Part shown: one piece after another, positions 33,213-44,879 of the stretch | How positions within the stretch are numbered: the stretch's first letter is position 1 | How the letters are laid out: every line of letters starts with the position of its first letter | DNA from: Gnetum montanum | Lineage: Eukaryota > Streptophyta > Gnetopsida > Gnetales > Gnetaceae | Direction of reading: 5' to 3' | Assembly (NCBI GenBank): GCA_015680685.1 | Contig: MNCI01030540.1 | Coordinates: forward strand, 297,123-361,122 | DNA: 64,000 nucleotides | The notes under the pieces: generated by a model | Databases searched by the model: none | Seen by the model: only the letters and a program-made list of their open reading frames with translations | What the model was told of the DNA's origin: nothing | Translations under genes and position numbers: made by a program

Positions 33213-33225
33213 TGGTATCGAAGCC
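33213..33225 (+). promoter_or_regulatory. Primer binding site, initiator tRNA-Met type
   Basis: TGGTATCGAAGCC differs only slightly from TGGTATCAGAGCC, the usual Copia-type site complementary to the 3' end of initiator tRNA-Met. It stands two bases after the LTR end. Confidence 0.85.
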
Positions 33226-33265
33226 TAGTACTCTTTCACTTAACATCAATATTCAAGAGTGAACT

Positions 33266-34940
33266 ATGGAAGCGACATCATACATAAAGCCACCTATTTT
33301 CGATGGGTTTGATTTTGCCTACTGGAACATAAGGATGAAGGGCTTATTCAAGTTAATGGAGTTTGAGGTTTGGGAGTTTGTTTTCAAATGATACACATCA
33401 CCAATGCATAATGCATTAAAGGCCCTCAAACCACAGAGCAAGTGGACATTGGAAGAAAGAGATAAGTTCATGTACAATTTCAAAGAAAAAAATTGTTTGT
33501 ATTGTGCATTAAATAAGTTTGAATTTAATAGGATAGCTACTTGTAGAACTGATAAGGAAATTTGGGAAACCCTAGAAGCTACTTATGAAGGTACATCCAT
33601 AGTCAAACAATCCAAACTTTTGGTCTTACAATATGAGTATGGAAAAATCAAATTGAAAGAAGGTGAAAAGATAAAACACTATTTTTCTAGGGCTAATGAT
33701 CTAGTTATAGCAATTAGGGGTACAAGAAAGGACCTTTCTAAAAGTAATGTGATAATAACAATGATTCAAACACTCGAGCTGGAATTTAGACATAAGGTTA
33801 TATCCATGGAGGAGATTAGAGATTTTTTAGTTCTAAAATTTGAAGAGCTTTAAAGTGCTCTTATTGCTTATGAAATAAACCTCATAAGTGAAGGGGCAAT
33901 AAGATAAAAGCCCATTACCCTAAAATTACCTCCAACTAAAAGGAACCTATTGAGTAAGATGTAAGCAACAAAGAGGAGATAACTCTTCTTTCAAAAAGAG
34001 TTCAATGACTTATTGCAAGAAAGGAGAGGAGTCTTAATCAATCAAGCCCCAATCAATCTAACTTTAAAGGAAAGGTTAAAGGTAAGTATTCATCAAACTA
34101 TAATTTTGATTATTTTTTGATAGAATGTTGGATTTGTGATGGAAGAGGCCATGTGGCCTCTGAATGTCTTAGTAATGGTAGGTTACAACAGAAAGACAAG
34201 AATGATGTGGATATGAAAAGACCAATTTGTACATAAATTGGGATGATGAAGAACAAGTTAAAGAAGAGGTGGAGGATGATGCAAAAGATTCACACCTCAT
34301 CTGTATGGATCTCACACATGATGATGCTAGCATCTTAGATGATGATTAACCTAAGAATGAGGAAGAGAGGTATGACCTATTATGTAAGGAAATCTTATCA
34401 TTTCAAAGTCTTTGTTTAAATTTGACTAAGGAAATAAATACCAAGGATCAAGATATTTCTTTATTAAATATAAAAATTCCTGATCTCACAAAATAAATCT
34501 CAAGTATTAGGGTTGAGAATAAAGATTTAACCAAGTCTTATGAGTAGATTAATGAAGAACTTGTAGATGCCAAACTTCTAAATGAAAGGCTAGTCAAAGA
34601 AAAAGAGTTCTTGTAGATGGTTCTTGGAAAAGGAAGAAGTCCACATGATAAAAGTGGACTAGGGTGTTGCTTACAAGAAGAAGCATCTACATAAACTTAA
34701 TCCAAATAAAAGGCTTCCCCAAAGATTGATGCATCAATAAATATCACATCCCAACTATGAATAGCTCCAAGGTTTAATTACTATAATCATAATAGAAAGG
34801 TTAGATATTATTACTGTAATAGATTTGAACACAAGCAATCAAATTACAATTTAAAGTTTTATCATATGAACACCTAGTTATGTCATAACACTCCTTAGTC
34901 TTAACAACATGCACCTAGAAAGGAAATCTTATAGGACAAT
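33266..34940 (+). pseudogene. Copia-type gag, copy 2, best preserved
   Basis: The start MEATSYIKPPIFDGFDFAYW is typical of plant Copia gag. One TGA follows, then an open run 33404-33853 with IWETLEATYEGTSIVKQSKL, KLKEGEKIKHYFSRANDLV and a FLVLKFEEL end; this is the UBN2-type gag region. A zinc knuckle (CWICDGRGHVASECLS, near 34128) and a second motif (YYYCNRFEHKQSNYN, near 34808) come later, separated by an acidic and coiled stretch. The region where protease should start shows only decay. Copy 1 is homologous throughout. Confidence 0.85.
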
Positions 34941-35459
34941 AAGAATATATGGACAACTCAAAAGGACAAGGTAGTTAAGAAAGTATGAAGAATGAAAAGA
35001 AAAGAAAATGATAATGAAAAGACTCTCCAACAACTTTGTGAAAGGAAGGCAACCCTTGAAAATAGAGGAAGTTGATGTAAGAAGAGGTACCTCAATAGAG
35101 GAATCTCTTTCTCAATCTTCTTAGGCTCTCTCAGCTTTTCATCAATAAGGAGGGTAAGTAAAGGTAATTTTTTAATTCATTGTAAGTATTTTTTAAGAAT
35201 ATAATCCTTAGTAGCTATCCCTATGTCATATCTTGCTAAACTAGATCTTACTAAGACATCTACAAGGAGAGGTCTCCCATGAGACATCTAAATTAAAAAT
35301 GAAACATCTCCCAAGAGATTTCTATTCCAAAATGAGATGTATATTTGAGTTTTTATTCATCATGACATAGACATCTACTTTTCAAAAGAGACATCTACCA
35401 GTGTAGAAGATACGTTTATCTTTCAAAGAATATGTCTATTTCCTTGTTAAAATACCTCA

Positions 35460-37230
35460 TTGAGTGCAATTATATAAATCCAAACCCTTCGTTTTTACTC
35501 ATTTTCAACAAGAAGACCAAGGAGAGATGACTAGGGCCCTACAAATGACAATGATTTGTGCATCCATGGCAAATAAGAACTTTGGAAAATCAAACATGCT
35601 ACCAAAGAAGAAGTCAAAGGAAGCATCCACTAGCAATCCAAGCACATACAACCCCTAGTTCAGATCCATCAATGTCCAACACCGATTTGAGGTAACTCGA
35701 ACCATTTCCATCAACTTTGAGCATTATCTTGCTTTCTCGTAGCATAGGCAAAAGGGGTTGATGAGTTTTTTCAAGTATTAAATTAGATCATGTTTATCTC
35801 TATGAATTTTGTTTGCCCAAAATTCCCATTAGAGAATTTTCTAGCAACATATTCATTACGAATGCTTCTATTGGGGCCTTTACTACCATGGTTGGGGGGT
35901 TTTCTAATCAATGTGTCTTCTCAAGTTCTTAACGCATGCATTGGGATTTCTAGTGCTAATGTGTTTAGAGTAACCATTCTTTCCATGAGTGACATTTTTA
36001 TGAATTGTGTGATTTCAATTTTCTAAGACAAATTTTGTGATGCATTATTTGGAGAGTTAGTGTCTCCTCATCGTGTGAGAATTTATAGGTGTCAAATGAT
36101 ACCATATACTTCCATCTTATCTCTAATTGTTCTGTAGAACATCATTGTAAAATGGAGAAGCTATAATAATTTTTTTTCTTGCCCAGTCATTTGTTCTATA
36201 CTATCTTCATATGGAACAACCATTGGACTTGGGTCATACTCTCTATCATGACATGTTGGGTTTCTTCACAAAGGAGATAATCCTTGGGCACCCTTACCTC
36301 ATTGGATTGTTGATTTGATAGAGGGGTGTGCCCATTCCTGACATGTCTTTGCTTAAAGGTAGGAGAAGCCTCAATAAGTATGTAGAGAAAAGGAGCTTCA
36401 CCAATGTTAAGGAAGCAAAAACCAACACCAAGCCTTAAAAGTGCCAAGAGAAGAAGTCTTCATTGTTATCTCAGACCTCTCCTTAGTTGATAAGGTCCAA
36501 ATTAACTAGTGGTTAGGTGAGATATTCAATGAAGAAGTTACTTTAACCATTTTCTTGTAACTTGGGAATGACTTGTAGAAATCTCTCTTACCTCTATAAG
36601 AGAATGGATGTAGCCAACATACCTCTTCCTCCTAATGGAAAACAGTTTAAGAATATCATCATTCCTTCCATTTCAGATAGTTAGAAGGACCTTCCTACCC
36701 CACCTAGGCATTTAGTAGTAGCTGCACCTTCCCAAGCCTATGACTAGAGAAATGCCTCTAATTCAGATGAACTTGATGCATCATCGGCACATGTCTAGGA
36801 GGAGCTTCATGATACCATGTAGCCAAGATCCAACTCCTATTCTTAGGAAGAGGCTTTGATGACTTTTAAGTAGTAGGCTATGAAGAGCATCTTTGGAACT
36901 TCTTCTTAGAACAGATGTGCTAACCCTCTCACCTATCAGAGAAAGGGAGCTTCCTCATCCTCTTAGTAAGCTCCGTCCTAGCTAGATCCACCAACATCAT
37001 CTTGATTTCAGGTGAAGCTTTGTCCATGGAGAGCTCCAATCCAACCACCTTCTTCAGATGATGATGATGAGTAGAACATGTCTAGTGCTAGTATTAGCAG
37101 TGATGATGATGAGAAAGATACCTACAAACATTCTCAAGTTACAGCTAATTCAAATGAGGATTTAGATGATGCAACTAAGGTTAGTGATTAGAGTCCTTTT
37201 TTATGATGTACAAAAAAGAGAAGACAGTTT
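35460..37230 (+). pseudogene. Second ORF of the dimer unit, copy 2
   Basis: Open pieces are 35464-35658 (MTRALQMTMICASMANKNFG, KKKSKEASTSNPSTYNP) and 35790-36026 (VCPKFPLENFLATYSLRMLL, LINVSSQVLNACIGISS). Further on the frame gives NPLTYQRKGASSSS and a SSDDDE acidic tail near 37050-37110, like the tails of extra ORFs in plant LTR elements. Frameshifts separate the parts. It pairs with the copy 1 ORF at 29770. The minus-strand frame 36196-36447 is a shadow. Confidence 0.5.
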
Positions 37231-37600
37231 TTGATGTTGTATACATATGTGGTTTTTGTACATGTTGAGGATATTTCAATGGTTGTATGCATTGTGGATA
37301 GGTTGTATGGACAATTTATGTGGATAGTTCTTGAATAGATAGTTTATGATTATATATCATGATTATGTGTTTTGTTGCATTATTATGAAGATAGGTTTTG
37401 CCTTTGCAAAATATAGTTTCATTTTAGATTTTATGCAATCTCTACCCTATGCCTTAAGCTTTAGAGGCATTATCCTAGTTATAACCTTGGCTACCATTAG
37501 AATTTATATGTCTTAATATTTTTATTGGTTATTGTTATTTAAATTGTTTATTGACTCACCCATTTTCTTAAGTTTTGGACATCACCACAGAGGGGAAGAT

Positions 37601-38817
37601 TGTTAACCTTTTGGTATGTCAAAATCTTAAGGAAAATGAAGAACATAAAATGTTTGTGGAATGGGATGATTTTCTAGGGCATGAATGAGAACTTAAGAAA
37701 TGAGATCTACAAAGAGATGTCCAAGCAGAGACTACATGGGTAAACGAAGGCTATAATTCAAATGGGTAAACAAAGGCTACAATTCAAATGAAGATGCTCC
37801 ACAGATTAAGAGGAAGCTAAATCAACAAGAGAAAGAACCAGGAACCAACACTCAAAAGTTAAGAAGACATTTCTAATGAATAGAAGATGTCTTGGCTAAG
37901 AGGAAGTTAATCACAGGAAGACATCTCCAAAAAATAAGAGACATATCCTTTAGAAAGAAGATGTCCCCCTAGAGACATCTCATTCTAAAAGGAGATGTCA
38001 AGTTGAATTCAAAGAGGCATCCCAATCTCAAAGAAGATGTCTATGCTAGTTGAATAGTTGTTGCATGAATTCCAAGATGTTTTTAAAAACTCCAAGGTTA
38101 TAAGAAGACTTCAAACTCTTGGAAATTATGCAAAAGTTGTGAATATCATAGTAACCATTATTATATCTATTCTCTTGTACTCATGTCCTACATTGTCACA
38201 TAATTTGCTTGGTTGTATGTTAATTGTATGTTAAATTAAGCCTTAATGGCAAGGTCTTGTAATTGTAGTTACATTATTTCCTTACTTTTCACATTATTTC
38301 TTGTTTACCTCCAGGGTTTATGTGCTTCTTGTGAGAAGGCATATGTATTGAGCTTGTTAGGATCATGTAGGATAAAGTGATTTTGTAGCATCAAAATACT
38401 CCAGAGAAAAGCTTAATTTTGTAAAGGTTGTGGGATCCTTGAAACCACATTTTGAGCTTGTTAAGACCTTGCAAGGTTGAGTGGTTTCATTATAATGAAA
38501 CACTTTGGAGTAAAGCTCAAAGCTTGTATAGGGTGTGATGCACTTCAAACCATATTTTAGGCTTGCTGGGACCTTGCAAGGTTGAGAGATTTTGTAGCAA
38601 CAAAACTCTCCATTGTAGAGCTCAAATCTTGTAAAGGTTGTAGTGTCTTTTAAACCGCATTTTGGAGAAAAAAAGTCCAAATGTGTGTAAGAAATCTACC
38701 CTTCAAGTATGGAATACCCAAGTTAGGGAATCACATAATTCATGTGTTTTGTATAACAGGTGTTGCATGCAAATTAGGGAACTTATTCACTCTCCCCTTC
38801 TAAGTTCTCAATCCTTA
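37601..38817 (+). repeat. LTR 3 of the dimer, 1217 bp
   Basis: It opens TGTTAACC after AGGGGAAGAT and ends CAATCCTTA, aligning with the CAGTCCTCA end of LTR 2; the final CA has become TA. GAGACA words occur near 37940 and 37980. The right target duplication follows at once. A minus-strand frame at 38363-38680 is incidental. Confidence 0.85.
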
Positions 38818-38822
38818 GCCTA

Positions 38823-40255
38823 ACAGTACCCCTCTAATGACATTAGCATTAGTTATATGGCTAGAAAGACATGTGAACCATGTTTAAATATACTCCTCTA
38901 ACTAATGTTAAAGATCTATAATACATGCTTTAATGATTAATTAATTATTCAGAATAATTATAATGTACAATTCCCAATCTCTCCTTCTTAAGTGATTTTA
39001 TTTTTAACATGGTGATTACTTGATCTCATAATGGTGGATCCTCAATTATGCAATGCAATGCTACTAAAAGTAATTGTACTTAGTTCAAACTCTTAACTAA
39101 TAAGTATGATTGATTATTTAATCATACCTCATACATGGGATCCATTGTAACCATGATTAGTTACCTCATGTTATACTTTTGTAAGCCCTTTCTAACTTCA
39201 TGATGACCCTACTATTGTATTTTGATTATGAATTTGATAATTTTGTATAGCATAGTATAGTGTTTCAACATTAATAATTGTACATGTATGTGTTGGGCCA
39301 AGGGAATATTTCAAATTTAACTCCTCAAGTGCCCATGGATACTTATAGCAGTGGTTATGTATGGAAATTAAGGACATGAGGCTACTTTGGAGAGGATCCA
39401 CTTACATAACCCTTGTGAATCATGACTAAATATTAATACAACGCATTTCAAAATATTGTGGGCAACTAATTCCCATTCATGCATTCTTATAACCTATAAC
39501 TTCTCTTCTAGTTTGTGTTATACCTTGCCAAAATATTCATAATTCTTCTTAGCTCTTCTAATTTTTGTGTAATACAATATTGATAAAATGGTGTTATTAT
39601 CATTTCTAATTATTGTTTTATAGGTTTGACTCATCTTCTAATTAGGCAAGCCTCAAGAATCCTTATAATACTCTAAACATAAGAAAAATAGCAAACTTTT
39701 TCCAAAAACGAATTAACTAGACATATGTTTTCTAGACCTTTGACATTGTAGTTATGATATCATAGGGCCTAAAGATGTCATAGCTATGAGATCGTGAATA
39801 CATATAAGCTTATATATAGGCATGTATTCCATAGAAGTTTTCACATTTCTTCCAAATGAAAGGGAAGTTTTTTTTGTTTCAGGAGCTTAACACCTTTAAT
39901 GCACTTTAGCTTCCAAACCATAAGCCCTATTAATGTAATTTACAAATCTTTTAGCTTTTACAGTTGAGCTTTGTTATGGAGGATCCTAGGAGTGAATTTT
40001 AAAAATTTTATAACACCCATCCTTAGAGCTTATTAAGATAATTAACAATAAAAATAATAAACTTAATTAATAATATAAGAACTTAGTTACTTTAAAGCAT
40101 AAGGAATAACATTCCATAATCACCCATCACTACTAATATTATATTTTTGAAGATTTGGTAAAACCAAAGGATCAATAAGGATCAAAACTCATAATAAGCA
40201 TGATTAAACACCAACAATTGATCCTTGATAATTACATATTGCACCAAATTGCATT
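38823..40255 (+). other. Athila-like host sequence after the dimer; no clear gene
   Basis: It resumes with the third CTAGAAAGACATGTGAACCA copy and continues AT-rich. Around 39740-39850 a run of GATGTCATAGCTATGA and ATGATATCATAGGGCC words resembles 42740-42800. No convincing frame is found; a minus-strand frame at 39198-39401 is unrecognised. Confidence 0.4.
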
Positions 40256-40259
40256 CCTA

Positions 40260-42520
40260 AAATAGGAGGACCCTCATAGCCCTAGGAGAAAAGGCCATGT
40301 GAAGAATGTAGTAGAGGTAGAGGATATGGACAAGACTAAGATCAACTACAATAGCCTCACATAGAGGAACTAGAAAGAGAGCACAAGGTTAACCAACCTT
40401 CACCACAAGGTCAAAAATCATAGTAGGCCATGCAAGAAGAAGCCACAAAGGGAAGTGCTATGCTAAGCAAAAAGTACCTAGCTAACATGGCATACCTCCT
40501 TTTCCTAGAGATCTAATAGAGATTTGAGGAAAAAATGGTCAGCCCATACTTCCATTTTCATGCCTCATGAGAAATATTTACAAGTGAGCTAGAATACTTG
40601 AATACACAAATGATGTGATTAAAAGATCTCTAAATGCATCATATGCAAAAATGATCAAGCCTGTGCTAATAATCAAAGATTAGATGGAATCAATTACCAA
40701 CACCATAGTTCCATAATGTGTACCTGTGATAGAAATGGATGATGAATGACCAAACACTCATGTCTTTAAAGTAGATTCCAAGGTCTATCATCCAACAATG
40801 AGACACATGTAGGAGATGTCACAAGTTCTAAGCTAGAGGTACGTAGAATTTTGATAGTATTTGGATGCATTCTTTGATGAGCCTAAAGTATTTAAAGACT
40901 TGACATCTAGAATAATTTTAGTACAACCTAAAATAAATGACTAAGCTACATAAAGATCTGGGAATGTAATAGCATTTCAAGTCACCCTTACATCAGGTGA
41001 TGGGGTCACAATTTTGATCATACCCCATGAAGATTAAGAGAATAGTGCAAAGGATGTTGCAAAATGAGCACTATTTTAAACATTCCTATGGCTCCCATTT
41101 GTAATTTTACTAGTGTTCAAGATATACAAGAACTTGCAAGTGCTAGAAGAACTAGTGGATCAATTATCATAACTAAACACAAAGATTCCTTAGACATATT
41201 GTTCCAAACATACCAAACTATTTAAGACATTTTCAAAGTCCCTAGAAATGTGATAGCAATCCAATAGAAATTGATTTTGGGTAAGGGAAAGTTGATTCTT
41301 ATCAAGATCCAACTACAACATGCAAATTAAAAATCAAATAGTTTAAGGATGAGGTGGTCCAACTACATGCTCAACTATATGATCCAACTTAGTTTTTAGA
41401 ACTAGAGTTGCTTAATGACTTTGTAACTAAGGAAGTCTAATGCTTAACCACCAAGCAATAATAGCTAGAGATTAAATGAGAGAAAGTCATATGGGACACT
41501 TCAACTATTGATGATAAGGCCTATTCCTTACAAAAGAAGATCATCAACTTGGAGGTAGATAACCAAGGACTAGTAGTAGAGAATCAAAGGTTGATCGAAG
41601 TAGCTAAGAAGAAGCAATTGGAAAATAACCTAAGTTTCCTTCACAAGTAAGATGGAAAGACAAATGTGGATATCAAGAGGTTAGTAAGAGAGAACAAAAA
41701 CCTATCCTTGAAAAAGATCCATGTATTACAACAAAGGTCTATAATTAAAATTGGGACTTGTAAAAATGAGGCCACCAAACAAAATATGTTCAAATGAAAT
41801 TACAGGAAGCAAGTAGGTTTTCAAAAGGAAATAAATGAGAAGGAGATTAAGGTAACCAAGGCCCACATCAATGCCACTTTGTATTAAAATGATAATTCTA
41901 CCTAGAAGAGCATTTTTAATGGTCTAACTATAATTTTCCAAGCAAACATTAAGAGTAAGAACCTACATATAGATGAACTAATGCATTACGTGAAGCTTAT
42001 TAACCTCATATATGTTAATATCACCATGTTGACAACTAGTCATCCTAAAAATGAAGTAGAGAAGTATGCTACAACTACCTTTACCTTGTTTGAATATAAG
42101 AACAAGTTGTATGATGAAATCAAGAAAAGCTACAAATAGCATAAGAAGAACTAAAAGTTCTTTGAACTTGGTATATTAGGCAATGTGATATCATAGAGAA
42201 ACTATAGGATGAAAAAGTATCAAAAGCTCAAATAAAATATAAATGCACTCAATGTTGAACATAAATTACTTACTATATAGTTTGTTCAAATAAAAAATGT
42301 TTTTAGACCTATCATTCCATGAAAGTTCTCAATAATATCAATCTAGTCAACCTAGCTTGGATCATTGATGATTCACAACTAGACATAGAGAAGCATTAAA
42401 TGAACCTTAATTACTTTCATGTGGAGGATTGAGTTTCCAAATTACCACAAAAGCTACTACAGCAGGAGGAGCCACCACTACCTAGAATAATGTGAAGAAC
42501 CTTTGTCGAAAGTTTTGAAG
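40260..42520 (+). pseudogene. Coiled-coil extra ORF of an Athila-like element (plus-strand copy)
   Basis: The plus strand gives long stop-interrupted stretches: FKVDSKVYHPTMRHM, YLDAFFDEPKVFKDLTSRII, then heptad-like KIINLEVDNQGLVVENQRLI, DIKRLVRENKNLSLKKIHVL and VGFQKEINEKEIKVTKAHIN. The last segments match the minus-strand ORF in element D (RRLVLENKNLLMEEVPTLS). The protein would be a long coiled coil after a globular part. Function is unknown. It ends around 42520 before a non-coding tail also present near 24640-24880. Confidence 0.55.
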
Positions 42521-43774
42521 ACCTTCAAATTTTATAGTCTTTTTTATATGTGTTTAGTAATTTTAACATTTTGTAAAAAACTCAAATATAATGCAACACT
42601 TAAGCCAATTAATTATTTGGTTAGTTAGTAAATCAAATCACCTTCATATTTTTGTAACAAACCTATCCTAATTATGTTTAACTTAAGGAAAAGTTTTTAG
42701 TTAGTTGTAGTGATATGATAAAGCATTTTTTGCATGTTATGTTGTTATGGCTATGATGTCATAGTTGTGATATTGTTGGCTTTGTATGACATCATATATA
42801 TGGCATATTCAAAGGTGATAAAGTTTATAAATATCCATCACCTACTATGTTAAATGCATCGGTTAAGTCATAATGTTGCAAAGCTCTTGTAGTTTATTTT
42901 CATGAAGGTTAGAGCTTGTTACTGAGTGTCCACAATATAAACTAAGTGCATTGCTCAAAATTTTATTTGAGTAATTATGTACCTAAATATATTTGTATGA
43001 TGGCAATAAGATTGAGATCTATTTACCTTCATTACAGTACTTGGCATAATTTAATAATTTTTCTTAATTTAGTTGTTCCCTCAAAATTATTCTTCTCCAA
43101 TATTATAAGAGCACCTCCATGAATTAAGTGTTAGAATATTTAATCCAAGGCCATATATAGTTTTTGGTTTGATATGACCTTTACTTTGTTCAATCATCAT
43201 GATATGATGAGGCATAAACCTTTAATTGAATATGGACTTAGCTGACCACACACTAACCAAAAACAATAAGGAAATGATAAAAAATAGAGGCTTACGTAGT
43301 AAAATTAACTAACTATTATTTCTTGAAAATAAACTAAGTATGAAAAGGCACTACAAATGATGAAAAAATCTAAGTATGGAAAGTAAATAAAAGAGCATAA
43401 AATATTGAAGAATGAAGATCTCAATATGGGGAAAGGGTTTTGGTTTCCTTCTTGAATAATGAAAGAGCTCAATTAATTAATGAATAATGTTTGCCTCCTA
43501 TGGAAGGTCAAAACTACAAGGGTTAGTGAAAAACGCAAGCGGAGTAAAATTAATAGTAAAAACCCACTTTATAAGCAAAATGTGCATTTTGAGGATGAAA
43601 TTGAACCTTTGGAGGATGAATATATGAATGGAAAAATTGTAGATGTTATTTAGAATCAATTTAGGGCCAAAATGGGGTTGTTTTGATCAAGTTTCCTAAG
43701 ATTGATGCTAAAGCCAAAAAAATATTCTAACTTTAGAGATTGATGCTAATGCTAAAAAAATCCAAGTCTAAAAG
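42521..43774 (+). other. Tail of the Athila-like unit; no gene
   Basis: The first 200 bases align with 24680-24895. From 42740 a run of TATGATGTCATAGTTGTGAT-like words occurs, similar to 39740-39850; these could be parts of a degraded LTR. From about 43690 a GATTGATGCTAA-type word starts that recalls the repeats at 56190-56920. No frame is convincing. Confidence 0.35.
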
Positions 43775-44622
43775 TGATGAGTGGTGACTATACCCTATGC
43801 CCAACCATATGAATCACTAGAGTTTACTAAGAAATCTGGTCAAATTCCATAAACATTAGCTTTCTAAGTACACTAGGTTCTAGGAAGTGAATCTAACCAT
43901 TGCAATCATTGTCTTCTTAGTTACACTTATGAAATACAAGTGTATGGTTAAGTGTAACTAAGGTATATGATTTTTATCATTTTATATTTTATGACTTAAG
44001 TCACCTATGAACTAGAATAAAGTATTTAAATGCTCAATTAGTTTAATACTAGCTAATATTTAACTAATTCTAACATAAGCATCCATTCCCACTTTTTGTA
44101 CACATCCTAAACACGTTATAGCACCACTGGGTTACCAAGCATTAAGTGCTACTAGCATTATCAAGCATTAAACCTATGTTCAAAGTGGTCATACTTATGT
44201 TTTCTATTTAATCAATATTAATTAATTACTTAGAAAAATTAAAGTGAATTACATGAATATTAAATGCATAAGGAAATAATTAATCTATTCCAAGGACTGC
44301 AAGGTTTGATCATAAAAGCTTTTCTTTATTGTTGTTCACACTGAGGTATCTAGGTACATCAATGCTTGAATAAAGATTCGTACACTTCTTTGACTCCTAC
44401 TACAAACACTTAGAAAATATTCTAACTTTCAAAGGAAAAAAACTAGAAGTGCTTTACTACAACTAAGAAAAGATTTCCATAAATGCAGGAAGTAGAACCA
44501 CATTTATAGGTGAAAATAGGGAGCCATGTCGATCGGTACATGTAAATGTGGCAAACCCCATGTCGTCGATGGGGTCGCATCAACGACATTCCTTCAACAT
44601 AACCCAATAACACAACTCATCA
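43775..44622 (-). repeat. 3' LTR of element D (848 bp)
   Basis: It aligns with 54825-55678 over its full length, including GGTTCTAGGAAGTGAATCTA and CAATCATTGTCTTCTTA blocks. The minus-strand polypurine tract CATGGGGGTA (44632-44623) adjoins its upper end. Confidence 0.9.
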
Positions 44623-44879
44623 TACCCCCATGAATAAATCAAAAATCATCCTTAAGTGAAAAAAAGGAGGAACAAGTTCTTCAAAAAATCTTGGAAAGGT
44701 AGTGGATTATTGACAAACTATAGATACACAAAAAAAAAAAACATAACAGAAACTGAATTCCCAAGTATATGAATTTACAATCATTACAAATTTTTTTATT
44801 CTAAATAACAAAATTGACAATCACAACTCCTCAGATAGTTGGAAGACAATGAAGAATATTAGATGATCCCAGGCAATGG

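Larger units (their letters stand above)
26339..38817 (+). mobile_element. Tandem dimer of a gag-only Copia-type LTR retrotransposon
   Basis: Three direct LTRs (26339, 32006 and 37601) enclose two internal regions of about 4.4 kb, giving LTR-internal-LTR-internal-LTR. One perfect 5 bp duplication, GCCTA, flanks the whole unit (26334-26338 and 38818-38822), so it behaves as one insertion. Each internal region has a Copia-type gag with two zinc knuckles and a second ORF, but no protease, integrase, RT or RNase H is visible. This matches the non-autonomous TR-GAG type. Such dimers usually arise by unequal recombination between LTRs. It lies within Athila-like host sequence. Confidence 0.85.
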
